DNA of 45,785 nucleotides. Source: Clostridia bacterium (lineage in GTDB: Bacteria > Bacillota > Clostridia > Oscillospirales > CAG-272). The stretch spans positions 66,620-112,404 of the forward strand of contig JAGBTM010000025.1 of NCBI GenBank assembly GCA_017631325.1, given 5' to 3'. Below the pieces are notes generated by a model that saw only the letters and a list, made by a program, of their open reading frames with translations, was not told where the DNA came from and did not search any database. The translations under genes were made by a program, and so were the position numbers. The stretch's first letter is position 1, and each line of letters starts with the position of its first letter. Of the stretch, positions 30,457-39,136 are shown piece after piece.

Positions 30457-31551
30457 TTATACGTTAAAGAGGAACTCTACCACGTCGCCGTCCTTCATGA
30501 CGTACTCCTTGCCCTCGCTTCTGAGAAGTCCCTTTTCCTTTACCTTGTTTCTGTCACCCTCACGAACGAGGTCCTCAAAGGCTACTACCTCGGCACGAAT
30601 GAAGCCGCGCTCGAAGTCGGTGTGGATTTTTCCTGCCGCACCGGGTGCCTTGGTACCGCGCTTGATAGTCCACGCGCGAACCTCTTTAGGACCTGCAGTA
30701 AGGAAGCTGATAAGACCGAGAAGCGAATATCCCGACTTAATAAGCTTGTCAAGACCGCTTTCCTCGATACCCAGGTCGGACAAAAAGCTCATTTTTTCCT
30801 CGCCCTCAAGCTCGGCCAGTTCTGCCTCTATCTGTGCGCTGACAGCAATTATCTCACTGCCCTCGCTCTCTGCATGTGCGCGAAGCTTCTGGTAGCACTC
30901 ATTATTCTCGTAATCTCCGCCAACCTCGTCCTCGGAAATGTTTGCAACGTAGATTATGGGCTTTAAGGTAAGAAGGCGCGACTCCTCTATCCATGCCTCC
31001 TCTTCCTTATCGAGACCTATGGCTCTTGCGCACTTTCCGTCGGAGAGCGCCGCCTTTACCTTTTCGAGCACTGCAAGCTTCTCGAGAAGCTTCTTGTCGG
31101 CCTTTGCGGCCTTGGTCGTTCTGTCGATAGCTCGCTCGACTATCTCAAGGTCAGAGAGAATTAGCTCAAGGTTTATTGTTTCAACGTCGCGAATGGGGTC
31201 TATCGAGCCCTCGACGTGAATGATATCGTTATTTTCAAAGCAACGGACAACGTGAACTACGGCGTCTACCTCTCTGATATTTGCGAGGAATTTATTTCCA
31301 AGACCCTCGCCCTGTGAGGCGCCCTTAACAAGACCTGCTATATCGACGAACTCGATAATTGCTGGTGTGTACTTCTCCGGCTTGTACATTTTTGCAAGCT
31401 TGTCAAGACGCGCGTCGGGTACTGCTACCACTCCGACGTTGGGGTCAATGGTACAAAAAGGATAGTTTGCAGACTCTGCGCCTGCGTTGGTGAGTGCGTT
31501 AAACAGCGTGCTTTTGCCTACGTTGGGTAGGCCTACGATGCCAAGTTTCAT
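30457..31551 (-). CDS. ychF: Redox-responsive ATPase/GTPase YchF
   Basis: YchF (OLA1 family) is a universal ribosome-associated P-loop enzyme that prefers ATP. The 364-residue protein has G1 GLPNVGKST near 6-14, G3 [21 protein letters not shown] in place of the usual NKxD of GTPases, and a C-terminal TGS-type region ([27 protein letters not shown] end). SD GGAG precedes the ATG. It stands alone, facing the cluster terminator. Confidence 0.96.
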   Translation of the reverse strand: MKLGIVGLPNVGKSTLFNALTNAGAESANYPFCTIDPNVGVVAVPDARLDKLAKMYKPEKYTPAIIEFVDIAGLVKGASQGEGLGNKFLANIREVDAVVHVVRCFENNDIIHVEGSIDPIRDVETINLELILSDLEIVERAIDRTTKAAKADKKLLEKLAVLEKVKAALSDGKCARAIGLDKEEEAWIEESRLLTLKPIIYVANISEDEVGGDYENNECYQKLRAHAESEGSEIIAVSAQIEAELAELEGEEKMSFLSDLGIEESGLDKLIKSGYSLLGLISFLTAGPKEVRAWTIKRGTKAPGAAGKIHTDFERGFIRAEVVAFEDLVREGDRNKVKEKGLLRSEGKEYVMKDGDVVEFLFNV

Positions 31552-31717
31552 AGGTGATTGTTCTCCGTTCTTTGTGCGTTTATGATATTTTTGTTTTTGT
31601 TATCCGTAATTGATTTTGTTTTTTAGGCGCTTTTCCCTCTTTTCGACGTTAAATTCAAAAAAACGCCTCTTTTAAAAGGAAATTTTGCTCTCCGTAATAA
31701 AAATTCATAAAAAGTTC
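31552..31717. other. Divergent intergenic region upstream of ychF
   Basis: About 170 bp between ychF and the response-regulator promoter. AGGCGCTTTT (31625-31634) and AAAAACGCCT (about 31659-31668) are almost complementary. No strong sigma-A promoter for ychF stands out (a weak TATCAT lies near 31582). I see no gene. Confidence 0.4.
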
Positions 31718-31746
31718 TTGACTGATTAAAAATAATACTGTATAAT
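31718..31746 (+). promoter_or_regulatory. Promoter of the response-regulator gene
   Basis: TTGACT (31718-31723), a 17-bp spacer and TATAAT (31741-31746) give a promoter one base from consensus. ATTGTTAA (31750-31757) and TTAACAAT (31771-31778) form an inverted repeat at and after the start site, a possible operator. The transcript would have a leader of over 300 nt including the 22-bp array. Confidence 0.7.
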
Positions 31747-31825
31747 GTAATTGTTAAGATTTTAATGTTTTTAACAATGTTCACAATTTTGCTCTGCTAA
31801 AGATGAGCAAGAATGCAGCTGAAAT

Positions 31826-32020
31826 GATAAATTCGAGCTACAGGCTATATAAATATAAGCTGACGGCTATATAAATTCAAGCTAAAAGCGATATAAATTC
31901 AAGCTGACGGCTATATAAATTCAAGCTAAAAGCTATATAAATTCAAGCTAAAAGCTATATAAATTCAAGCTAAAAGCTATATAAATTCAAGCTAAAAGCT
32001 ATATAAATTCAAGCTTGCAA
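31826..32020 (+). repeat. 22-bp tandem array, nine copies, in the leader of the response-regulator gene
   Basis: The motif AAATTC (or AAATAT) recurs at 31829, 31851, 31873, 31895, 31917, 31939, 31961, 31983 and 32005, exactly 22 bp apart. The unit is AAATTCAAGCTAAAAGCTAT plus two bases. The last five copies are identical while the first four vary, for example GCTGACGGC. Two A-tracts per unit, 11 bp apart, are nearly in phase with the DNA helix, so the region may be intrinsically bent. It ends 60 bp before the response-regulator ATG. Confidence 0.92.
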
Positions 32021-32080
32021 ACCAAACCTGAAAATTCAAATTAAATAAATGATAGAAATAAAGATGAAAGGAATTTGAAA

Positions 32081-32770
32081 ATGGATACTAAGCTTTTGAT
32101 AGTTGACGACGACGCTAATATCTGCGATATGCTGAGGCTCTACTTTGAAAACGAGGGCTACAACGTTAAGACCGCAAGCGACGGTATGGAGGGTCTTAAT
32201 TACTTTAAAATCTACGAGCCCGACCTTGTTCTTCTCGACATTATGATGCCGAAAAAGGACGGCTGGCAGGTTTGCCGTGAAATCCGCGAGATTTCGCCGA
32301 AGCCTGTTATCATGATTACTGCAAAGGGCGAGGTTTTTGACAAGGTTCTCGGTCTTGAGCTTGGTGCTGACGACTTTATTGTCAAGCCCTTTGATATGAA
32401 GGAGCTTTCTGCACGTATTAAGGCGGTGCTTCGTCGCTACAACGCTCATTCAAGAACCAGCGACGACGAGGTTGTGAGATTTGAAAACATTGAGATAAGC
32501 CTCCAGAAATACGAGCTTAAGCTCTCGGGCAAGGCTATCGATATTCCTCCTAAAGAGCTTGAGCTTCTCTACTTCCTCGCATCTAACTGCAACAGAGTTT
32601 TCACCCGTGACCAGCTTCTCGATAAGGTTTGGGGATTTGACTACCTCGGCGACTCGAGAACGGTTGACGTTCACGTTAAAAGACTTCGTGAAAAGCTTGA
32701 GGGTGTCTCGGATAAGTGGATGCTCAAGACCGTATGGGGCGTCGGCTACAAGTTCGAAACTCTTATTTGA
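32081..32770 (+). CDS. OmpR/PhoB-family response regulator (orphan)
   Basis: This 229-residue protein has a receiver domain (1-120) with acidic residues 9-11, phospho-acceptor Asp53 in LLDIMMP, Thr/Lys switch residues in ITAKGE and VKPFD, and a C-terminal winged-helix DNA-binding domain (about 132-227) with FTRDQLLDKVWGFDYLGDSR (part) and VDVHVKRLREKL. ATG 32081 follows AAAGGAA; an in-frame TTG at 32075 is less likely. No histidine kinase gene is adjacent: the next gene is convergent. Its target genes are unknown. Confidence 0.95.
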   Translation: MDTKLLIVDDDANICDMLRLYFENEGYNVKTASDGMEGLNYFKIYEPDLVLLDIMMPKKDGWQVCREIREISPKPVIMITAKGEVFDKVLGLELGADDFIVKPFDMKELSARIKAVLRRYNAHSRTSDDEVVRFENIEISLQKYELKLSGKAIDIPPKELELLYFLASNCNRVFTRDQLLDKVWGFDYLGDSRTVDVHVKRLREKLEGVSDKWMLKTVWGVGYKFETLI

Positions 32771-32789
32771 CCTATACGGCACACCTTTG

Positions 32790-32822
32790 GGGCTTTGCGC
32801 TATGCAAAGCCCTTTTTGTTTT
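32790..32822 (+). terminator. Intrinsic terminator of the response-regulator gene
   Basis: GGGCTTTGC (32790-32798) and GCAAAGCCC (32804-32812) form a 9-bp perfect stem with a 5-nt loop, followed by TTTTTGTTTTT. It starts 19 nt past the stop codon. Confidence 0.9.
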
Positions 32823-33070
32823 TGCCAAAGAGTGAGCTGCCACGTTTTTTAGCCAAAGCTACTCTTATCTGCCTTGAAATTTACCGCCCCATACTAAAGC
32901 AGTGCTACGCTAATAAAGCAGCTAAAAGCAGCAACGCGCTAATCAAAAGGGCGCCAACTGCCAAAATAAGAGGTGCGCTAACAAATGCCGTGGAATAATG
33001 CGAAAAATGATGTAGTATGCTGTAAGCAAACATAATCCAATATCGAATTTTGCCAAAGACACGGACAAAA
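32823..33070. other. Convergent intergenic stretch without a clear gene
   Basis: About 250 bp between the response-regulator terminator and the end of the topoisomerase gene. It is rich in AAAGC and GCTAA words (for example GCGCTAAT, GTGCGCTAAC), perhaps remnants of a repeat related to the array at 39906. A short frame on the minus strand (32905-33123) would encode a hydrophobic peptide but has no ribosome site and overlaps the topoisomerase 3' end. I see no terminator for the minus-strand operon. Confidence 0.4.
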
Positions 33071-35293
33071 TCAGAAATTAAACGTAAGCTGGCCAAGTGG
33101 CGAGCCTGTCGACGGAAGCGCAAGCTTCTTGCATTTAAGCGCGTCCTGTCCTACGTCCTCTATCCTGTCAGTGACGAGGTCGACCTTGACGCCCTTCTTT
33201 GGAAGCTTCATAATCTGAACGCCTGCTGCTGTTCTGGTATTCTTTTCGGGAATGAGCGAGCTCTTTATCAGCATGCCGCGTCCTGCGTCGCTTCTTATGA
33301 AGATATTTACAGGCTTATCGCCCTCGTACACGGCTCCTGCAAGCGCAGATACCGAGGAAAAGGCGCCTGAAATTTTACGGCGGCGGGATTTTGCCTCATA
33401 GACACCGAGTGATACTCTGACACCCTTGCCGTTCTCAAAGATATATACCATTTTGTGCTCGGGATTAAGCTCGTAGAGCATTTTACAGGATACGACGTGC
33501 TCGTCGTCGTCCATGGAAAGCGTTGTAGGGATATAATCACCCATCTGGCTGGATTTACAAAGGTCGAAATCCGCGACCTTTGCGCGATAAATTTGTCCCT
33601 TATCGGTAAAGAAGAACATTTCTCCGCGGTTGTCGGTGTCCTCCTTGTAGATTACGTAGTCGCCCTCCTTGAGCTTCTGCTCGTCTGCTGCTCTGACCGA
33701 CTGTACCGAGAGCTTCTTGAAATATCCACCGCGCGTCATAATGATACGGCAGTTGTAGTTTTCAAAGAAGATATCCTCCTTGGGCTTCTCGTGGACTTCT
33801 TCTCTTTCGACGATTTCGGTTTTTCTCGGCTTTCCGTACTTCTTCTTAACCTCTTGAAGCGTTGAAATTATCAGCGCCTTGAGCTTAAGCTCATCACGTA
33901 GTGTTTCCTTGATTTCCTTAATGTCTGCAACGAGGCTCTCAACCTCCTTGCCACGATTTATAATATACTCGCGGTTGATATTACGAAGCTTGATATCGGC
34001 TATGTACTCGGCCTGGTTCGTGGTAAGACCAAAGGCTGTCGAGAGGTTCGGAACAACGTCGGCCTCCTTTTTGGTGTTTCTGATAATTCTGATAGCCTCG
34101 TCAATGTCTACGAGGATTTTCATAAGGCCCTCGAGAAGCTCGAGCTTAGATAGCTTCTTTTCGAGGTCGTAGTTCAGCTCGCGTCTGACACACTTGGAGC
34201 GGAATTTTATCCACTCGGTGAGTATCTCGCGTATGCCGAGCTGCATAGGTGTTCCCTCTACGAGTATGTTGAAATTACAGTCAAAATTATTCTCAAGCTC
34301 GGTAAGGGTAAACAGCTTCTGCATAACTAAATCGGGATTTGCGTCCTTTTTAAGATCAAAGGTGAGCTTAAAGCCGTTAAGGTCTATGGCGTCACGCACG
34401 TCGCTTACCTCACGCAGCTTACCCGTCTTTATCATATCTGTCGCTTTCTTCATTATCGACTCGATAGACGAGGAATAGGGTATTTCAAGTATATCTATGC
34501 AGTTGTCCGTCTTGACGTACTCGTACTTCGCACGCATTTTGAAGCTGCCCGTACCGGTCTCGTATATTCTCTTCATCTGCTCGCGGTCGTAGATAATCTG
34601 CGCACCGCCCGGGAAATCAGGCGCCTTTACTATATCGAGCATGCGCTCGACTGTAGTATTGGGGTTTTTGAGCAGGGCTATCGCACCGTCACATATTTCA
34701 GCGAGGTTAAATGAGCATATCGAACAAGCCATACCTACGGCTATACCGAGGTTTGGTGATACTAGAATATTCGGGAACGTGGTCGGAAGAAGTGTTGGCT
34801 CCTCAGTGGTGTTGTCGTAGTTAGGAACGAAATCAACCGAGTTTTTATCAATGCCCGAGAACAGCTCGTGACAGATAGGGTCAAGCTTCGCCTCGGTATA
34901 TCTCGAGGCCGCGTACGCCATATCGCGCGAGTACTGCTTACCAAACGAGCCCTTAGAGTCTATAAAGGGGTGCAAGAGCGCCTCGTGGCCTCTGGTAAGT
35001 CTGACCATTGTTTCATATATTGACGAGTCACCGTGGGGGTTAAGACGCATAGTTTGTCCAACGATATTTGCGCTCTTGGTCTTCTGACCGTTCAGAAGTC
35101 CCATTTTATACATAGTATAAAGCAGCTTTCTGTGAGAGGGCTTGAAGCCGTCGATTTCAGGAATTGCTCTTGATACTATGACGCTCATAGCGTAGGGCAT
35201 ATAATTCTTTTCGAGGGTTTCGGTTATCGGCTGCTGGATAGCTGCCGCCTCGTTTTCCATTGGGTTTTCTATAACCTTTTTCTTTTTAGCCAT
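33071..35293 (-). CDS. Type IIA topoisomerase subunit A, ParC-like
   Basis: This 740-residue protein is the DNA-cleaving subunit of a type II topoisomerase. It has the breakage-reunion domain with catalytic Tyr132 in AASRYTEAKL, a quinolone-region NPHGDSSIYETMVR (85-98) with Glu at the ParC-like position, a tower and coiled coil, and a beta-pinwheel C-terminus. The GyrA box (QRRGGKG) needed for supercoiling is missing, so it is likelier to be topoisomerase IV or an extra subunit than gyrase. No gyrB/parE partner gene is adjacent. ATG 35293 follows GGTGA; it begins 11 bp after the sua5 stop. Confidence 0.87.
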   Translation of the reverse strand: MAKKKKVIENPMENEAAAIQQPITETLEKNYMPYAMSVIVSRAIPEIDGFKPSHRKLLYTMYKMGLLNGQKTKSANIVGQTMRLNPHGDSSIYETMVRLTRGHEALLHPFIDSKGSFGKQYSRDMAYAASRYTEAKLDPICHELFSGIDKNSVDFVPNYDNTTEEPTLLPTTFPNILVSPNLGIAVGMACSICSFNLAEICDGAIALLKNPNTTVERMLDIVKAPDFPGGAQIIYDREQMKRIYETGTGSFKMRAKYEYVKTDNCIDILEIPYSSSIESIMKKATDMIKTGKLREVSDVRDAIDLNGFKLTFDLKKDANPDLVMQKLFTLTELENNFDCNFNILVEGTPMQLGIREILTEWIKFRSKCVRRELNYDLEKKLSKLELLEGLMKILVDIDEAIRIIRNTKKEADVVPNLSTAFGLTTNQAEYIADIKLRNINREYIINRGKEVESLVADIKEIKETLRDELKLKALIISTLQEVKKKYGKPRKTEIVEREEVHEKPKEDIFFENYNCRIIMTRGGYFKKLSVQSVRAADEQKLKEGDYVIYKEDTDNRGEMFFFTDKGQIYRAKVADFDLCKSSQMGDYIPTTLSMDDDEHVVSCKMLYELNPEHKMVYIFENGKGVRVSLGVYEAKSRRRKISGAFSSVSALAGAVYEGDKPVNIFIRSDAGRGMLIKSSLIPEKNTRTAAGVQIMKLPKKGVKVDLVTDRIEDVGQDALKCKKLALPSTGSPLGQLTFNF

Positions 35294-35304
35294 CTTTTTC
35301 ACCG

Positions 35305-36390
35305 TCACAAATTTATTATTGTGTGCGCCGCCGCACGAATAAGTCTGTTGTATAGCGCAAGTCCGATGCCCTCTCTTTTGGGCAGATGCGCGTATATGCA
35401 CGAGTGGTTCTTGGTATCGGCCTCTCTTAAAATCGAGAAAAGCAGATGCGCCTGTGTAAATAGGTCCTCACGCGCGCCTATCGGATAAAGAGTAAGGCTT
35501 GGAAGCCTCTTCAAAATAGCCTCTGCCTCATCGGTGTAGCAAATAAAGGCTTGGTTATTCTGCCCTGTTTTTTCTATGTAATTTAGACATTTATCTAGAT
35601 TTCCGTCTAAAAGCACCACGGGAGACGATGGGGCGTAGTGCCTGTATTTCATGCCGGGTGATATTGCTACCTCGCCCTCCTTAAGCTTATCAACAACTGC
35701 ATCGGCAACCGTTACGGGTGCGATTTTTTCAAGCTCTGTAGGTGTGATTTTTCCGGGGCGCAGAAGTGTTAGTGTGTCGTCTGAATTAATTTTTACTATG
35801 GTGGATTCAAGACCAAACTCACATTCGCCTCCGTCGATTATCGCATCAACTCTACCCAGCATATCGTCAATTACGTGCTTCGCTCTCGTTGGCGATGGCG
35901 AGCCTGACAGGTTTGCCGATGGCGCGGCAATAGGCACGCCCGAAAGCTCTATAAGGCGTCTTGCAACAGCGTCGGTAGGACATCTTACCGCAACGGTTGA
36001 AAGTCCTCCGCGCGTCTTACTTGGCACGCTGTCCTTAGCATCCAGTATCACGGTAAGGGGCCCGGGCATAAACGCCTCGGCAAGTCTATAATAAAGCTCC
36101 GTGGTGTAGGCGTATTTTTCGGCCTCCTCGGGACAGCTTACGTGTATTATCAAGGGGTTGTCCGACGGTCTGCCCTTAGCCTCATAGATTTTCGAGGCGG
36201 CAGTGGGGCTTGTTGCATCACCGCCAAGTCCGTATACCGTTTCTGTGGGAAAAACTACAAGTCCTCCGCGCTTTATAATCTCAGCGCAGCTCTTTATTTT
36301 AGCGTCGTCCTCAGGCGAGAGAGTAAAAGCCGTGCCGTATCTCTCGGCACTCTCGGTCGCCTCGGAGAGCTTAACAATCTCAGTTATCAT
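35305..36390 (-). CDS. L-threonylcarbamoyladenylate synthase (Sua5 type)
   Basis: This enzyme makes threonylcarbamoyl-AMP from threonine, bicarbonate and ATP for the t6A37 modification of ANN-decoding tRNAs. The 361-residue protein is the two-domain Sua5 form: the YrdC domain (about 30-215) with GLVVFPTETVYGLGGDA, the KGRPSDNPLIIHV segment and PIAAPSANLSGSPSPT, then the Sua5 C-terminal domain after the SPGMKYRHYAPSSPVVL linker. It overlaps the prfA end by 11 bp, so the two are probably translationally coupled. Confidence 0.94.
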   Translation of the reverse strand: MITEIVKLSEATESAERYGTAFTLSPEDDAKIKSCAEIIKRGGLVVFPTETVYGLGGDATSPTAASKIYEAKGRPSDNPLIIHVSCPEEAEKYAYTTELYYRLAEAFMPGPLTVILDAKDSVPSKTRGGLSTVAVRCPTDAVARRLIELSGVPIAAPSANLSGSPSPTRAKHVIDDMLGRVDAIIDGGECEFGLESTIVKINSDDTLTLLRPGKITPTELEKIAPVTVADAVVDKLKEGEVAISPGMKYRHYAPSSPVVLLDGNLDKCLNYIEKTGQNNQAFICYTDEAEAILKRLPSLTLYPIGAREDLFTQAHLLFSILREADTKNHSCIYAHLPKREGIGLALYNRLIRAAAHTIINL

Positions 36391-37462
36391 TCTGCTCTCC
36401 CTTTAGACGCTCTGCCGTATCAGCGGCTATAAGCTCGTCTACAATTGAGTCCATATCACCGTCGAGGAAGGTATCGAGCGAATATACGGTCTTGTTTATT
36501 CTGTGGTCGGTAACGCGCGACTGAGGGAAATTGTAGGTTCTGATTTTCTCGCTTCGGTCACCGCTTCCCACCTGACTTTTTCTAGTAGAGGCGATTTCCT
36601 CTTCCTGAGCTCTCTGCTTCATGTCGTAGAGCTTGGTATAGAGGAGCTTGAGTGCCTTTTCCTTGTTCTGAAGCTGACTGCGCTCCTGGTCGCACTCTAT
36701 AACTATGCCCGTGGGCTTGTGGGTAAGTCTGACGGCCGACTCGGTCTTGTTGATATGCTGACCGCCGGCACCGCTGGACTTGCAGGATTCAAATTTTAGG
36801 TCAGCGGGATTTACCTCAACCTCGACGTCCTCTGCCTCGGCAAGCACAGCTACGGTTACTGTCGAGGTCTGTATTCTGCCGTTTGACTCGGTTACGGGTA
36901 TGCGCTGTACTCTATGCACACCGCTCTCGAACTTGAACTTTGAATATGCACCGTCGCCTATGACGTTAAAGGTAATTTCCTTTATGCCGCCAAGCTCGGT
37001 GTCGTTGAGGTTTGCGACCTCAGTCTTAAAGCCCTTTTTGGTAGCGTACATCGTATACATACGGTAAAGGTCCGCGCCGAAAAGCGCCGCTTCCTCACCT
37101 CCAGCGCCCTGTCTTATTTCAACTATTACGTTGCGAGAGTCGTTAGGGTCTCTCGGCATAAGAAGAATACGAAGCTGCTCTGTAATGCCGATAAGCGCCG
37201 TCTTGTGCTCCTTATACTCTTGTTCTGCAAGCTCGCGCAGCTCGGGCTCGAGGGTCTGGTCGCGCATCATTTCCTCAGAATCGGAGATATTCTTCTCGGT
37301 AAGCTTATACTCGCGGAATTTCTCGACTATCGGCTCAAGGTACTTATACTCCTTGATAAGCTTCTGGTATTCCTTATTATTTGATATGAGCTCGGGGAGA
37401 GTGAGCATTTGCTCAATCTCCCTATATCTTTCGTCTATTGTTATCAGCTTCTTAATTATCAT
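36380..37462 (-). CDS. prfA: Peptide chain release factor 1
   Basis: RF1 terminates translation at UAA and UAG codons. The 360-residue protein has the helical N-terminal domain, the codon-recognition PVT motif in RIPVTESNGRIQTS near 195-208, and the peptide-release loop GAGGQHINKTESAVRLTH near 231-248. It begins MIIKKLITIDERYREIEQML. SD GAGAGGAT lies next to a 9-bp inverted repeat (37472-37533). It lies 77 bp after the M18 peptidase gene and overlaps sua5. A prmC methylase gene, often adjacent, is absent. Confidence 0.96.
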   Translation of the reverse strand: MIIKKLITIDERYREIEQMLTLPELISNNKEYQKLIKEYKYLEPIVEKFREYKLTEKNISDSEEMMRDQTLEPELRELAEQEYKEHKTALIGITEQLRILLMPRDPNDSRNVIVEIRQGAGGEEAALFGADLYRMYTMYATKKGFKTEVANLNDTELGGIKEITFNVIGDGAYSKFKFESGVHRVQRIPVTESNGRIQTSTVTVAVLAEAEDVEVEVNPADLKFESCKSSGAGGQHINKTESAVRLTHKPTGIVIECDQERSQLQNKEKALKLLYTKLYDMKQRAQEEEIASTRKSQVGSGDRSEKIRTYNFPQSRVTDHRINKTVYSLDTFLDGDMDSIVDELIAADTAERLKGEQNDN

Positions 37463-37471
37463 AGCTATCCT

Positions 37472-37533
37472 CTCAAAAAAATGTTGTCCCGCCGAGTGCT
37501 ATTACTCATTCGGTCGGCAGTGCGTTTTTTGAG
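37472..37533 (-). promoter_or_regulatory. Hairpin between the M18 peptidase gene and prfA
   Basis: CTCAAAAAA (37472-37480) and TTTTTTGAG (37525-37533) are exact reverse complements, with a weaker GC-rich inner stem (CCGCCGA with TCGGTCGG). On the minus strand the 3' arm ends in GAG, the first bases of the GAGAGGAT ribosome site of prfA. The same structure, GC stem then T-run, could also act as an attenuator. Confidence 0.45.
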
Positions 37534-37539
37534 AAAGCG

Positions 37540-38940
37540 CTACTTGATAAATGCTCTGAACGCCTCGTAGGCTGAGTAGAGGTCTGCCTTGGATATAACC
37601 TCGTAGGGCGCGTGCATAGATATTACGGGAACACCGATATCTACCGTCTCTATATTGTGGTTTGCTATATACATAGCAACCGTTCCACCGCCGCCTGCGT
37701 CAACCTTACCAAGCTCCGAGGTCTGCCAAATAACACCGTTTTCGTCAAACAGACGTCTGACGAAGCTGACAAACTCGGCCGACGCATCGCTCGTCGAGGA
37801 CTTTCCGCGCGCACCCGTGTACTTGCACATAGACGCACCGCACGAGAGCATAGCGCTGTTGCGCTTCTCGTATACGTCGGAGAAATTCGGGTCGTAGGCC
37901 GCTGCAACGTCGGCGCTGAGGCACTTGGAGTGCGACTTTACGGCTCTTGGATTTTTGCCAAGAGCAAGCGAAATCTCGGTGATAACGTCAATGAGGAAAT
38001 CCGAGCGCATACCCGTGATACCCTCAGAGCCTATTTCCTCTTTATCTGCAAGTATGACTACGGTTGTATACTTGGATTTTTCGGTGTCGAAAAGCGCTGT
38101 GAGCGCAGGATATGCGCACACTCTGTCGTCGTGGCCGTAAGCGGCCATAAGCGCTCTGTCAAAGCCTATGTCACGCGCCTTGTACGCGGGCACGAGTGAA
38201 AGCTCTGCGCTGATAAAGTCCTCCTCGGTCACACCGTACTTCTCGTTGAGAAGCGAGAGAGCCGTGAGCTTGATTTTATCCTTGACCTCACCGTCGTTAT
38301 AGGGCAAGCCACCGATAAGAATATTGAGCGTTTCACCGCTTATAGCGTTGGCGAGGGTTTCGGTCATCTGCTTCTGTCCAAGGTGAGGAAGAAGGTCGTT
38401 GATGTAGAAGACGGGGTCGCCCTCGTCCTCACCGATTTTCACCTCAACCGACGTACCGTCGGCCTTAATTATAACACCGTGAAGCGCGAGAGGAATAGCC
38501 GTCCACTGATACTTTTTGATACCACCGTAGTAGTGAGTTTTGAGAAACGCCATTCCCGAGTCCTCGTACATAGGCACTTGCTTGAGGTCAAGCCTCGGTG
38601 AGTCAACGTGCGCCGCGATAATTCTGACGCCGTCACGCTCTATATCTCCATCGCCTATTTTGAATAGAAGCAGGCTCTTTGAGTGCTGGTTGAGATATCT
38701 TTTGTCGCCTGCTTTGATGCTATCACCGATTTTATACTCGGTGTAGCCATGCTTCTTTGCCATTTCAATAGTAGAAGCGGTAGCCTCGCGCTCGGTTTTT
38801 GCTACGTCAAGAAACTTAGCGTAGCCCGTGGCATATTCGTATATTTCCTTCAGCTTCTCGGGGGTAGACTCCTCGAAGATGTTTCTTTTCTTATATGAAA
38901 GCTCGTCGTAAATTTTCTGTCCTGCGCTCTTTGTATTCAT
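37540..38940 (-). CDS. M18-family aminopeptidase
   Basis: This 466-residue zinc exopeptidase resembles the M18 aspartyl aminopeptidase/aminopeptidase I family. Metal-binding and catalytic segments are AAHVDSPRLDLK near 109-120, MAAYGHDDRVCAYPAL, ILADKEEIGSEGITGM with the catalytic Glu pair, and ISMHAPYEV near the end. The protein begins MNTKSAGQKIYDELSYKKRN. I chose ATG 38940 because a GGCAGG site lies just upstream; the further upstream frame is unlike the family. It lies 196 bp after coaE on the same strand. Confidence 0.9.
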   Translation of the reverse strand: MNTKSAGQKIYDELSYKKRNIFEESTPEKLKEIYEYATGYAKFLDVAKTEREATASTIEMAKKHGYTEYKIGDSIKAGDKRYLNQHSKSLLLFKIGDGDIERDGVRIIAAHVDSPRLDLKQVPMYEDSGMAFLKTHYYGGIKKYQWTAIPLALHGVIIKADGTSVEVKIGEDEGDPVFYINDLLPHLGQKQMTETLANAISGETLNILIGGLPYNDGEVKDKIKLTALSLLNEKYGVTEEDFISAELSLVPAYKARDIGFDRALMAAYGHDDRVCAYPALTALFDTEKSKYTTVVILADKEEIGSEGITGMRSDFLIDVITEISLALGKNPRAVKSHSKCLSADVAAAYDPNFSDVYEKRNSAMLSCGASMCKYTGARGKSSTSDASAEFVSFVRRLFDENGVIWQTSELGKVDAGGGGTVAMYIANHNIETVDIGVPVISMHAPYEVISKADLYSAYEAFRAFIK

Positions 38941-39136
38941 GTTAGTACCTGCCTTTTGTTTTTTGTTTTTACCCAACCGTGCGCTGTACTTGTCAGGATT
39001 TGCTTTGCCCTGTGACGTAAGGGGGCCCGTTGGTTTTTGTTTTGGCCCTACTAGGCGCACAGCTACCGTTACGTTTTGCTTTGGCTTGTGGCGTATGCTG
39101 CGCCTACAAGGTTTTGTTCTTCATGTGAGGGCTGTT

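Noticed and set aside
32905-33123. A short hydrophobic open frame on the minus strand
   Set aside because: No ribosome site, overlaps the topoisomerase 3' end, and the region is repeat-like.
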